From the NCBI GenBank assembly GCA_964358855.1, contig CAYHQQ010000001.1, positions 124,001 to 188,000 of the forward strand: a stretch of 64,000 bases of DNA, read 5' to 3'. The position numbers were made by a program, and so were the translations under genes. The number at the start of each line of letters is the position of its first letter. Positions within the stretch are counted from its first letter, which is position 1. The notes under the pieces were generated by a model. That model did not search any database and was not told the origin of the DNA. It saw only the letters and a list, made by a program, of their open reading frames with translations. Of the stretch, positions 36,830 to 45,246 are shown one piece after another. Source of the stretch: UBA2396 sp038042175 (GTDB lineage: Bacteria > Planctomycetota > Phycisphaerae > Phycisphaerales > UBA1924).

Positions 36830-37216
36830 TCAGGCCGGGGCGTGCGTGAAGCGCCGGAAGAGCGCGACGTAAGCGAGAGTCACCGCACGGCCGCGGTCGG
36901 TTCGATCGCCCTCGACAAAGGAGATGAAGGACATGTCGGCGAAGGAGTGGGCGTGGGAGTCGATGAGGGTGCCGGCGGTGGGCGGGTCGAGGAGTTGGGC
37001 GGTGATGGCGCCCTTAAGGGCCCAGAGGGCGGTGTCGTTGGCGGCGATGAGGCGGCCTTTGACGGTCACGTCGAGCTCGACGACGCCCGAGGCGATCGAT
37101 TCGGCGGAGGGGGAGCCCAGGGCGGAGAGGGAGAAAACAAAGGGACCCTGTTTGCCGACCATGAATCGGTGCGGGCCGGAGGCGAAGAGGTTGAGACCTT
37201 TGAAGGTGCTGGGCAT
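36830..37216 (-). CDS. Conserved small protein at the end of the phage-head operon
   Basis: This 128-residue protein begins MPSTFKGLNLFASGPHRF. Its sequence alternates short hydrophobic strands and turns (VVELDVTVKGRLIAANDTAL), which suggests a beta-rich fold. I recognise no family. It lies 90 bases downstream of another small beta-rich gene and is the last member of a phage-like gene row. A structural or tail-joining role is plausible by position only. Confidence 0.6.
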   Translation of the reverse strand: MPSTFKGLNLFASGPHRFMVGKQGPFVFSLSALGSPSAESIASGVVELDVTVKGRLIAANDTALWALKGAITAQLLDPPTAGTLIDSHAHSFADMSFISFVEGDRTDRGRAVTLAYVALFRRFTHAPA

Positions 37217-37278
37217 GGGTTGACTCCGTCACATGCGGCGGGGTGGTCGACCGTGCAGGATGTTTGGACGCGAAGGAA

Positions 37279-37298
37279 CATCGCCCGGAAGGGCGATG
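37279..37298. repeat. Palindromic repeat, CATCGCCC-GGAA-GGGCGATG
   Basis: A perfect 8-base inverted repeat with a GGAA loop lies in the 90-base spacer between the two last genes of the phage-like row. The same element recurs twice at 38806-38857. It is REP-like in size and structure and is probably transcribed as a hairpin. Confidence 0.8.
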
Positions 37299-37306
37299 CC
37301 ACGGGG

Positions 37307-37759
37307 TCACACTTCGGCGCCCGCGTCGCTCACGGTCACGGGGTCGGCGGCGCCGTTGGAGGAGACGAGGGCGAACTTGAGGGTGCGGATGGCGGTCATG
37401 CCGGGGGCGGCGCCGGAGGCGGTCGACCTGAGTTCGATGGTGGCGGCGACGACGATGCCTTGGGCCGAGAGCTTCTGGCGGCCGGTGTCGCCGGCAGTGG
37501 GCGCGGTGAAGATGACGAGGGTGGCGGTGTCGCCCGGACGCGGCGATTGGGTTTCTTCGCGCGTGAGGGCCTGCTTGACGATGGCCGCGACGCGCTGCTC
37601 GGGGACGTCGGCGAAAGTCGCGAAGGGGCCTTCGTCGCCCCATTCCAGGACCTCGCGCTCGGCGGAGCGATCGATCGTGACGGCGACGACGTTTTCGAGC
37701 GTCACGGTTCCGAACTTCACGAGCCAGGGATTCAGGATGAGCATTTGGGCGTTCTCCAT
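37307..37759 (-). CDS. Phage-like structural protein, possibly tail-tube or tail-completion
   Basis: The ATG at 37759 gives 150 residues. A second ATG 15 bases further on would give 145. The protein has alternating strands with WLVKFGTVTLENVVAVTIDR near the N-terminus, FADVPEQRVAAIVKQAL in the middle and PGMTAIRTLKFALVSSNG near the end. This beta-rich layout fits tail-tube-like proteins, but the match is by shape and position, not by a sequence motif. It follows the head-tail-like gene after a spacer of almost 300 bases filled with palindromes. Confidence 0.6.
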   Translation of the reverse strand: MENAQMLILNPWLVKFGTVTLENVVAVTIDRSAEREVLEWGDEGPFATFADVPEQRVAAIVKQALTREETQSPRPGDTATLVIFTAPTAGDTGRQKLSAQGIVVAATIELRSTASGAAPGMTAIRTLKFALVSSNGAADPVTVSDAGAEV

Positions 37760-37831
37760 CGCGAGTTTGGGTTCGGTCCCGACGTCGTGAGCACGAGGTG
37801 AATTCAAATGGCTCAAGCCGTCAAGAGGGGA

Positions 37832-37938
37832 AGGCCGTTGAAACGGCCTGCAGATCAGGGTCACGAAGGGGATAGTCGCATGGCCTACCCACCGCTAAAG
37901 CGGTGGGCTACAAGCGGGAAATGCCGTTGAAACGGCAT
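37832..37938. repeat. Cluster of three short palindromes
   Basis: Three perfect inverted repeats lie close together: AGGCCGTT-GA-AACGGCCT (37832-37849), CCCACCGCTAAAGCGGTGGG (37888-37907) and ATGCCGTT-GA-AACGGCAT (37921-37938). The first and third share the GTTGAAAC core with different flanks. They fill the spacer 37760-38055, which has no gene, and look like small REP-type elements. Confidence 0.75.
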
Positions 37939-38055
37939 GAAAGACAGGGTGCAGGTGGCGGCTCCCAACGTGACTGCCCTTCGCCTGCACTTTCTCTCCC
38001 TCCTGCCATCACCCCCCACCCCCCCACTCCCTCACCGTGTCACCGCGTCACCGCG

Positions 38056-38718
38056 TCATCCTCGCCTCATCCACCCCGCGCTCAGCCGGCGTGTCGCGTC
38101 GGGCAGGCCGTCGGCGTTGGTGTCGAGCTTGATGTTGACGCGGGCGCGTTCGGTCTCGAAGCGACGGCGGTACCACTCGCCGCGTTCGGCGGCGGCGGAG
38201 CCGTCGCCCATGAGGCCGGCGGCGGCCCACCAGATGAGTGCGAGGGCTCCCAGGCATTCGAGGCGCCGCAGCGACGCGCTGTTGGCGATGCTGGCCTGGG
38301 TGGGCGCACCTGAGGGAGTTGGTTCGTCGGGGTCGAGCCCCGCCAGGCGGAGGATCTGGCGGTGGGCCGAGCTGAGCTGGGGAACGAAGGTCATGACGAT
38401 GCACTCCTGCGCGGTGGCGGGGCTGGGCGTGATGACGGCGGTGCTCATGCCGCTGGGGGAGTCCTCGCGGAGGCGCGAGATCTGGAGTGAAGTGGCGCTG
38501 AGGCGCGACATGACCTCGTACGCGGTGCCGGCGACGGTGACGACACTGCCGGTGGTGACTCCGGCGGCGTCGAAGGGGACGTCCTGTGCCGACAGGGTGA
38601 GCGTCGTGCCGGAGATGGTGCCGGTGCCCTTGACCAGGCGTTGGCCCACCCAGCCGACGTCGCGGAAGATGTTGGGCTCGTAGACCAGGAGATCGCGATC
38701 CGCGGCGAATGTTCCCAT
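38056..38718 (-). CDS. Phage-like head-tail joining or structural protein
   Basis: The ATG at 38718 gives 220 residues. The N-terminal half is beta-rich (GTGTISGTTLTLSAQD, GSVVTVAGTAYEVMSRLS). The C-terminal half is helical (ASLRRLECLGALALIWWAAAGL) and ends with NADGLPDATRRLS. Its place just after the major capsid gene matches head-tail connector genes in tailed phages, which often have an N-terminal loop or strand region plus helices. I recognise no exact family. Confidence 0.65.
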   Translation of the reverse strand: MGTFAADRDLLVYEPNIFRDVGWVGQRLVKGTGTISGTTLTLSAQDVPFDAAGVTTGSVVTVAGTAYEVMSRLSATSLQISRLREDSPSGMSTAVITPSPATAQECIVMTFVPQLSSAHRQILRLAGLDPDEPTPSGAPTQASIANSASLRRLECLGALALIWWAAAGLMGDGSAAAERGEWYRRRFETERARVNIKLDTNADGLPDATRRLSAGWMRRG

Positions 38719-38805
38719 GATTCCCTCCAAAGCTCCCCCAGGTCTTTCGACCCGGGGAGAGCTACCCCGCCCGTCCGTGAGCTGGAGTTGATTGTGACTC
38801 AGGAT

Positions 38806-38857
38806 CACCGCCCGGAAGGGCGGTGCCACGTGGGAGACATCGCCCGGAAGGGCGATG
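38806..38857. repeat. Two tandem palindromic repeats between head genes
   Basis: CACCGCCC-GGAA-GGGCGGTG (38806-38825) and CATCGCCC-GGAA-GGGCGATG (38838-38857) lie 12 bases apart, in the spacer between the capsid gene and the next phage-like gene. They belong to the same family as 37279-37298. A partial further copy (GGGCGATGCCAC) follows at about 38863-38874. Confidence 0.85.
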
Positions 38858-38874
38858 CCACGGGGCGATGCCAC

Positions 38875-40044
38875 TTACGACGTCGAGAGTCCCTTGATGA
38901 GTGCGTGGGCGTTCTCGTTCTTGAACTCCATCGTGTACTCGCCCACCACTTGGCCATGCACGGCGTCGCCGGTGGTGCCCATGGGCTTGTAGCCGAAGCT
39001 GCGCCCTCGCAGGGGCATGACCTCGATTCGCGAGCTGTCGAGCAGGAGCAGTTGATCCGTGGGCACCCAGCGGCTCATGATGACGCGACAGACGCCAAAG
39101 TCGCTCTCGTACGCCCCCACCAGGTCGCGATAGTTCACATCCTCGGGTTGGTACGCCCGAAGAGTGCTGGCGAACGCGTTGATGCGGCGCTTCTGGAACC
39201 CCCCCACCACGATCGTGTCGATCTGGCCGCTGGACTGCTCCCAGGTCGCACGCAGCGCGGCGTTGAGCACGGCCTCGTTGAGATCGCTTCCCGAGCCGCC
39301 GCCGGAGGGGATGCCGCCCGACCCCGGCGTGTACACGTTGGTTGCGATCTGCTTGATGATGCCGTTCATGCTGCGGCGGATGGTGGTGCCGCCCTGGGGC
39401 GAGGTGGCGGGGGCCGCCCCGTTGATCACGCAATTTTCCAGGTCGCGGATGAGCTCACGCATCCGCTCTTGCTTCTGGTAGTCGAGCTCGTCCTGCACGC
39501 CGTAGGTTCGCACGGCCTGCATCGAGCCGCTCACCTCGACGGTGGCGGTGAAGATCTGGGTGTAGTTCTGCTTGCGAGTGCGATTGGTGAAGCGGGCCGC
39601 GTTGGCATCGGCGCCTTCGAGTGCGGCGTTGCCGATGATGAGGAGCTTCTTGGCGTTGGCGAGGGTCGCCTTGGTCGTGCCGCCATAGCCGCGGACGACG
39701 GTGAGGACGTTGACGGCGATGGCGGTGACCTGCATCACCTCGTTGGAGCCGTCGGGCCGGACGCTGTCGCCGACCTGGAAACGCACGCCGTTGTTGACGG
39801 TGAGCGACGTGGCGTTCTGGGCGTCGGGCGTGAAGACGGTCTGGTTGAGCGTGTCGGTGTTGGGGAGGAGGGTGTCCTCGATCCACTCGTGCACGGTGTT
39901 GGTGGCGGGGCGTTTGGAGTCGCCCAGGTGGTTGAGCAGCGGCGTCTCGTACGGGCTGACGATCCCGATGACATCGGAGACGTCTTCATAAAGCTCCGGC
40001 AGGTCGGTGCCCGCCCCGAATGTCGGCTTTCCAGTGAACGGCAT
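38875..40044 (-). CDS. Phage major capsid protein (SU10-type, DUF5309-like)
   Basis: This 389-residue protein has the look of SU10/DUF5309-family major capsid proteins: YEDVSDVIGIVSPYETPLLNHLG near residue 19, VHEWIEDTLLPN near 51 and FTATVEVSGSMQAV near 165. Further features are ELDYQKQERMRELIRDLENCVINGA near 193, the loop IDTIVVGGFQKRRINAF and a late strand WVPTDQLLLLDSSRI. It presumably forms an HK97-fold shell. It follows a scaffold-like gene and a portal gene in the usual head order. Confidence 0.85.
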   Translation of the reverse strand: MPFTGKPTFGAGTDLPELYEDVSDVIGIVSPYETPLLNHLGDSKRPATNTVHEWIEDTLLPNTDTLNQTVFTPDAQNATSLTVNNGVRFQVGDSVRPDGSNEVMQVTAIAVNVLTVVRGYGGTTKATLANAKKLLIIGNAALEGADANAARFTNRTRKQNYTQIFTATVEVSGSMQAVRTYGVQDELDYQKQERMRELIRDLENCVINGAAPATSPQGGTTIRRSMNGIIKQIATNVYTPGSGGIPSGGGSGSDLNEAVLNAALRATWEQSSGQIDTIVVGGFQKRRINAFASTLRAYQPEDVNYRDLVGAYESDFGVCRVIMSRWVPTDQLLLLDSSRIEVMPLRGRSFGYKPMGTTGDAVHGQVVGEYTMEFKNENAHALIKGLSTS

Positions 40045-40101
40045 GAGTGCCCCCTTTCGATCCCTTTGAGATCAATCCCTGAATGTGAAGAACACGATGA
40101 A

Positions 40102-40605
40102 TCAGACTCCGCGCTTGGCCCGCAGATAGCCCAGCAGGCTCTTGCGGTTGCCACGTGCGGCGCTGGCGCGGGTGAAGGCCTGGTCGACGGCGGCCGCGTA
40201 TGGCTCGGGCATCTGTGCTGCGGCGCCGACGGGCGCGTGCGGCGGCTCGGGCGGGTGAAAGAGAGCCGGTTTGCGGCTCTTGACGTCGGCGACCGCCTGG
40301 CCCACGTCGATCCCGGGTTTCTGCGCGAGCGACTGCTCGACCAGGAGCAAAGCGGTCTCGACGTCGGCTGCCTTCGCGTCGACGAGTAGGTGCTCGACCT
40401 CGCGCCGGCGTTTCATGGCGTCGAGGGTCTGCTGGGCGGTGGCGAGCTCGGTCTTGAGAGTGGCGAGGATGCTGTCGAGCTCTTTGGCTTTCTCTTCGGC
40501 CTGGAGTGCACGGCCTCGCCACTCGGTGGTGTCGGTCTGGTTGACGCCGCCGCCCGCGAGGGTGCCGACTGGTCCTTGTCCGCCTGTGCCTTCGCCTTCT
40601 GGCAT
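40102..40605 (-). CDS. Putative phage head scaffolding protein
   Basis: This 167-residue protein lies between portal and capsid genes, the normal place for a scaffold. Residues about 25-80 form a long charged coiled coil (ALQAEEKAKELDSILATLKTE, QQTLDAMKRRREVEHL). The C-terminal part is Ala/Pro-rich and ends basic (RGNRKSLLGYLRAKRGV). A coiled-coil core with a basic tail that docks on the shell is typical of scaffolds. No protease motif is seen. The call rests on position and shape. Confidence 0.7.
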   Translation of the reverse strand: MPEGEGTGGQGPVGTLAGGGVNQTDTTEWRGRALQAEEKAKELDSILATLKTELATAQQTLDAMKRRREVEHLLVDAKAADVETALLLVEQSLAQKPGIDVGQAVADVKSRKPALFHPPEPPHAPVGAAAQMPEPYAAAVDQAFTRASAARGNRKSLLGYLRAKRGV

Positions 40606-40641
40606 GGGTCTACTCCTGTGTTTGAGTGTGAGAACGGTTGA

Positions 40642-42165
40642 TCACACCACGCCGACATCGGTCGCGGTGTATCCGAGTTCTTCGAGGAGCGTGCTCTGGG
40701 GCACGCCGAGACGCAGCTTTCCTTCGGCCGCCAGAATGCGGTCGTGCTCGTCGATGGGGACGGGGTCGGGCCAGTTGATGCGCACGGCTCGCTCGGCGGG
40801 ATCGGTGCGGAGGGCACCGGCCCAGTCGAGGGCGGTGAGCACGAGGCGACAGATCTCGGTGAGGCCCCGCCCGTAGGTGACGCGTTTGCGGGCGGTCTTG
40901 GCCAGGGCGCTCATGAGCGTGACGCGGAGGGCGGTGGCGCTGGAGAGGTTGCCGATGCGGCCCTGCACGACGCCGCCGGCCAGGGGCGGGACGCTGGAGA
41001 TCTTGTCGAGGGCGTCGCGGATCTGCTGGATGTGGTTGTCCTCGCTGGGGGAGGCCATGTCGCCGCCGAAGGCTTCGACGGAGGCGCCCAGGTTGTCGGT
41101 GGACCAGATGCGGCCTGGGCCGATGGGAGCCTGGTCGAAGCCCTCGATGCCTTTGGCGATGTACATCTTGAAGCACTGGAGGGCGACGCGATTGGCGCGG
41201 TCGCTGAGGCGGGTGTTGAGCTCATCCTGGAGCGGGATGAGGGGCTCGACCTCGCCCACGCCGGTGTAGTGGAGCGGCTGGCTGAGGTTTTGGATGTGGA
41301 CGATGGGGAGTTCGCCGCCCGACCACGCGAGATTCTCCTGGCGCGTGAGGCGCCGGTCGTCGTAGAGCTGGCGCGTGGTGCCTGAGACGATGAGTGTGCT
41401 GGCGGCCGTGGCACGTGTGGGCGATTGCGGTGCGGCCCCGATGGCTCGCTGCCACCAGGTCTCGGTGACCTGCGAGTTGAGCTGGCGCTGGAAGTGGACG
41501 ACGTAGGCGGTGATGCGCCGGACATCGGCGGGGTCGAGGAGGGGGATGCCGCGGCGGGGGTCGATGACCTCGATGCGGATGTGCTGGGCAGCCTGGGCCG
41601 GATCCATTTTGGCGCGGGCGGCGTCTTTGAGGGCTTGTTCATCGACGGAGACCATGAGGTCGACATGGCCGAAGACGTGGGCGAGCAGGGCGGCGTCCTG
41701 CAGGAGGGCGATGCCGCCGGAGTGTTCCCAGACGCTGTCGAGGGTTCGCTCGATGGTGGCCTTGGTTTCTTCGTTCTTGGCGATGCTGGCAATTTTGACG
41801 GGCTTGCCGAACATGAGATCGATCATGGTCTGGATGCGCCAGCCGATGTCGTTCTCGATGACGACCTCGCGGCGGGTGCGCTGGCGGTCGTCATCGGTGG
41901 GTGAGGAGCCGCGGCCCGTGACGCGTTGGGGGAGGCCGACCTCCTGGCCCAGGGTGTACCAGCCGCTGGATTCGCGTGAGGTGGGAGAGTCGGGTGAAGA
42001 GTGGGAGTGGGGGTTGCCCCGGCCTACCGGCTTGAGCGGATTTCGGTAGTACGTCCAGAGTTTGTCCAGTCGCGGCAGGGCCGCGGCGGAGTGCTCGTCG
42101 ATGACGAGTTTGAGAAGTGCCTCATCGAGGCCGACGTTTGAAAACACACTCAGCCGGTAGGCCAT
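40642..42165 (-). CDS. Phage portal protein (SPP1 gp6-like)
   Basis: The ATG at 42165 gives 507 residues, typical for portals. Motifs include LDKLWTYYRNPLKPVG near residue 32, ENDIGWRIQTMIDLMFGKPVKI near 105 and AALLAHVFGHVDLMVSVD near 155. PLIPLQDELNTRLSDRANRVAL follows near 320, then NLSSATALRVTLMSALAKTARKR near 405. The layout of a wing and stem followed by a helical crown fits the portal ring that drives DNA entry. No terminase gene precedes it on this strand, where one would be expected. Confidence 0.85.
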   Translation of the reverse strand: MAYRLSVFSNVGLDEALLKLVIDEHSAAALPRLDKLWTYYRNPLKPVGRGNPHSHSSPDSPTSRESSGWYTLGQEVGLPQRVTGRGSSPTDDDRQRTRREVVIENDIGWRIQTMIDLMFGKPVKIASIAKNEETKATIERTLDSVWEHSGGIALLQDAALLAHVFGHVDLMVSVDEQALKDAARAKMDPAQAAQHIRIEVIDPRRGIPLLDPADVRRITAYVVHFQRQLNSQVTETWWQRAIGAAPQSPTRATAASTLIVSGTTRQLYDDRRLTRQENLAWSGGELPIVHIQNLSQPLHYTGVGEVEPLIPLQDELNTRLSDRANRVALQCFKMYIAKGIEGFDQAPIGPGRIWSTDNLGASVEAFGGDMASPSEDNHIQQIRDALDKISSVPPLAGGVVQGRIGNLSSATALRVTLMSALAKTARKRVTYGRGLTEICRLVLTALDWAGALRTDPAERAVRINWPDPVPIDEHDRILAAEGKLRLGVPQSTLLEELGYTATDVGVV

Positions 42166-42443
42166 GGGCTGTCCCCCACGCCGGGCCGATCTCGTCGCAC
42201 GAGCGACGCCTAGTGGGCCCGACACAAAGGGGCGAACGGACGCGATTGAGCGCACAAACGCGACAGATGATTTTGAAGGGAGTTGTAAGTGGAGGGTGGG
42301 GAAGGGGATGCGGCGCGGGAAAATCTGGGACGTCGCGACGCACGGCGCCACGACCGTGCGCGCGAGATGGGTCAATTCGACCTATGAACGGCGTTGGACT
42401 GCGTCAAAGGAATCTGGGACGCGTCAGTCCTGCCCTGTTGGCT

Positions 42444-42854
42444 TCAGGTTTCAGACAGACCCTTGATGAACGCGAGAAACGAAGTCTCTACCTTCTCCAT
42501 GCACTCTCGGTCGAGCGGGATGAACGGAACTTGCACGATCGGCGACGCCGGGTCTGCCAAGTCGTACGCGAAGGCTTCCCCACCACCGGTTGAACCGATC
42601 ACAAAGAGCCCCGGAGCGTATTGGTTCTTTTGATTGTCTTGATTGAACGAAATGAGTTCATCGGCGCGCCACAACATCAAGTAGTTCTCGCCGATGAACC
42701 CTTCCCCGCCGTCGACTTCAGCGAGAAATGCGAGGTAGTCCGACGGCAATGGAACACCGCCAACTTGCTGGATTGCAGCGAGCGACGAAGGACTTGCGGG
42801 AGGGTTTCGATTGAAGTTCTTCAAGTACTTGGAGTATTCAGAATTCACCATCAT
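42444..42854 (-). CDS. SMI1/KNR4 (SUKH) domain protein
   Basis: This 136-residue protein has the SUKH-1 pattern: GGVPLPSDYLAFLAEVDGG near residue 31, GENYLMLWRADELISFNQ near 55, then an FVIGSTGGGEAFAYDL strand region and a final PFIPLD. SUKH proteins are often immunity proteins against secreted nuclease toxins, although some have other roles. The gene is less GC-rich than its neighbours, which suggests recent transfer. A second ATG lies one codon after the first. No toxin gene is adjacent, so it may be an orphan immunity gene. Confidence 0.85.
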   Translation of the reverse strand: MMVNSEYSKYLKNFNRNPPASPSSLAAIQQVGGVPLPSDYLAFLAEVDGGEGFIGENYLMLWRADELISFNQDNQKNQYAPGLFVIGSTGGGEAFAYDLADPASPIVQVPFIPLDRECMEKVETSFLAFIKGLSET

Positions 42855-43105
42855 TCCCTCGGGTACTCGCGACCCATCTTGAGCTGTTACTGAAGCCTAT
42901 TCGAGAATGTAGTCATGCTCTTGCGGCGAATTCGGCATGAATTTGAAATCACGAAACCTTGCAGTTCGCGAACCCTCGCGTGGGGGTGTCGTAGTAAAAA
43001 GGCCTGGCGCGGCGTCGATGAAGCCGGACGGTTGTCGCCCAAGACTGGGCGCAATCGGTATACTCGACTCGCCTGTCCCGCGGCGGAATCCGAATTGGAG
43101 GTCCC

Positions 43106-44143
43106 ATGGCGCACATGTCGAGAATGTTGTGGTGGAAGCACCTTCGGGCCGAGCCCAGCGAGTACATCATTCTGTTCCGGCGGGGCGTGGCCAAACGACA
43201 GGGGCGCGGGCTCTCGGCGTGGTTCTATCCGCTGTCGACGGCGATCGCGATGCTGCCGGTTGAGGACTGCCAGACGACCTTCGTGCTCACCGACAGGACG
43301 GCGGACCTGCAGCCGGTGGCGGTGCAGTGCACGGTGACGTACCGGTTTGTCGACATGGAGCGGGCGTCGTCGCGGTCGAACTTCTCGATCTCGCTGGAGA
43401 CGGGGCGATGGATCGAGAACCCGCTAGAGCGGCTCGCGTCGTTCTGGTCGCAGCGAGTGCGGGACCCGGCGCGGGCGCATCTGATTCGCCTGCCCTTGGG
43501 TGAGGCGGTGAAGGCGGGGGCTCAGACGATTCGGGCGGCGGTGGTGGCGGCACTCGCGGCCGATGCGGAACTTGGCATGATGGGGCTTGGGCTTGTGGAC
43601 TTTCAGGTGGAGCAAATTTCGCCGCCGCCGGATCTGGCGAAGGCACTGGAGACGCCCACGCGGGAGGCGGTGCAGCAGAAGGCCGACGAGGCGGTGTTTC
43701 AGCGACGGGCGCTGGCGGTTGAGAAGGAGCGGGCGATCAAGGAGGCGGAGCTTGCGACCAAGGTTGAGATGGCCAAGCGGCAGGATGAGTTGATCAAGCT
43801 CGAGAACACCAACCGGTCGCGCGAGATCGAGGGCAAGGCGTCGGGCGAACGGCTGCGGGTTACGTCGGAGGTGGAGCTGGCGACTTTGGCGGCCGAGGGG
43901 CACGCGCGGGATGTCAAGACGCGAGCGGGGGGTGATGCCGAGGCTCGGCGACTCTTGGGCGATGCCGAGGCGCACGCCCAGGCGGCGCGCGCGGCGGCGT
44001 GGCGGGATGTGCCGGGCGAGGTGCTCGCGGGGCTGGCGGCCCAGGAGCTGGCGTCCAAGATCCAGACGATTGAGAGTGTGACGGTGACGCCCGACCAGAT
44101 CGGTCAGGCACTGACCAAGCTGCTTGGCAAGAAGGGCGGTTGA
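43106..44143 (+). CDS. SPFH/band-7 domain protein
   Basis: This 345-residue protein starts at an ATG with a GGAGGT ribosome-binding site. Residues about 20-185 resemble an SPFH (stomatin/prohibitin/flotillin) domain, with TFVLTDRTADLQPVAVQCTV and ELGMMGLGLVDFQVEQISPP. A charged Ala/Glu/Lys-rich coiled coil runs from about 190 to 300. There is no clear N-terminal membrane helix, so it may associate with membrane by other means or be cytosolic. Its stop overlaps the start of the next gene (TGATG), so it is made together with an NAD-kinase-like protein. Confidence 0.88.
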   Translation: MAHMSRMLWWKHLRAEPSEYIILFRRGVAKRQGRGLSAWFYPLSTAIAMLPVEDCQTTFVLTDRTADLQPVAVQCTVTYRFVDMERASSRSNFSISLETGRWIENPLERLASFWSQRVRDPARAHLIRLPLGEAVKAGAQTIRAAVVAALAADAELGMMGLGLVDFQVEQISPPPDLAKALETPTREAVQQKADEAVFQRRALAVEKERAIKEAELATKVEMAKRQDELIKLENTNRSREIEGKASGERLRVTSEVELATLAAEGHARDVKTRAGGDAEARRLLGDAEAHAQAARAAAWRDVPGEVLAGLAAQELASKIQTIESVTVTPDQIGQALTKLLGKKGG

Positions 44144-45246
44144 TGGAACCGGGAGCTCCAAAGCGTCTGCCGCGGGCGGTCATCGTGACACGCCACTCGC
44201 TGTTGACGCAGCTCATCGAGCGTCACGGGACGTTCGGGCAGGCGGAGTTCTTCCTCAAGTCCCGCGGCGAGCAGATCGAGACGTACGTCGAGGCACACGA
44301 CCGGGTTGTTGAGGCCTGCAAAGTCGTCGGGGCGGCCCTGGCGCCCGAGCAGCGCCGGGCGAGCGTGGATCGCGACGAGCTGGATCGGTTTCTCTTCGCG
44401 CCCGACGACGCGGTGATTGTGGTGGGGCAGGACGGGCTGGTCGCCAACGTGGCGAAGTACTTGAAAGGGCAGCCGGTCGTAGGGGTCAATCCGGATCCGG
44501 AGCGGTACGACGGGGTTCTGTGCCGCCACAAACCCGCGGACTTTCACGCGATCTGCCAGTGGCTCGTGCACTCGGGAGATGCGTTTGGCGTCGAGTCTCG
44601 CACGCTGGCGGTGGCACTTCGCGAGGATGGGCAGCGCTTGCTGGCGCTCAACGAGGTCTTCGTCGGGCACCGGTCGCACCAGTCGGCTCGGTACCGGGTG
44701 TCGGTGAAGGGCCAGGAGGAGCGGCACTCGTCGTCGGGCATGATCTGCTCGACGGGGACGGGGTGCACGGGGTGGGCGCGATCGATCGCGGAGCAGCGGA
44801 ACATTGCGGCGGCACTTCCGACGCCCAGCGCGTCGTCGCTGGCGTGGTTTGTGCGCGAGCCGTTCCCGAGCGTGAACACCAGGACCAGGCTGAACTTTGG
44901 ATTGCTCGCCAGGCCCGAGTCGATTGAGGTCGTCTCAGAGATGAGCGAGGGGGGCGTGATTTTCGCCGACGGCATCGAGAGCGATCGGATCGATTTTCTA
45001 TCGGGGCAACAACTGACGCTCTCAGTCGCGGATGAGACGTTGAATCTGGTTGTGCCGCCGCGCGAGGCGACGAAGGCCGAAGCGAAGGCGAGCCAGAGGC
45101 TCGATGAGCTGAATGCGAATCAGTGGGCCGAGAGCGCGCTCGCGGCGATCCAGGCCCCCACGCCAATCTCCACGCCTAAGCCACCACCTCGACGCTTGAA
45201 TACTGGTCGAGGTTGCACACGACCAGCTCGCCATCGTCCTTCTTGA
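44143..45246 (+). CDS. NAD-kinase-like protein
   Basis: The ATG at 44143 overlaps the stop of the SPFH gene by one base and gives 367 residues. The sequence recalls NADK2-type NAD kinases. DDAVIVVGQDGLVANVAKYL near residue 87 matches the position of the GGDG motif (here GQDG). PVVGVNPDPERYDGVL follows, then SGMICSTGTGCTGWARSI near 200, where classical enzymes have a TPTGSTAY-like motif. NAD kinase phosphorylates NAD to NADP. The changed GGDG and TGSTA residues mean that activity is uncertain. The last 71 bases overlap an opposite-strand gene and encode a Pro/Arg-rich tail. Confidence 0.75.
   Translation: MEPGAPKRLPRAVIVTRHSLLTQLIERHGTFGQAEFFLKSRGEQIETYVEAHDRVVEACKVVGAALAPEQRRASVDRDELDRFLFAPDDAVIVVGQDGLVANVAKYLKGQPVVGVNPDPERYDGVLCRHKPADFHAICQWLVHSGDAFGVESRTLAVALREDGQRLLALNEVFVGHRSHQSARYRVSVKGQEERHSSSGMICSTGTGCTGWARSIAEQRNIAAALPTPSASSLAWFVREPFPSVNTRTRLNFGLLARPESIEVVSEMSEGGVIFADGIESDRIDFLSGQQLTLSVADETLNLVVPPREATKAEAKASQRLDELNANQWAESALAAIQAPTPISTPKPPPRRLNTGRGCTRPARHRPS

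Noticed and set aside
37832..37938. Possible CRISPR array
   Set aside because: The three elements differ from each other, are only 18-20 bases long, are unevenly spaced and have no cas genes nearby. They fit REP-like palindromes.
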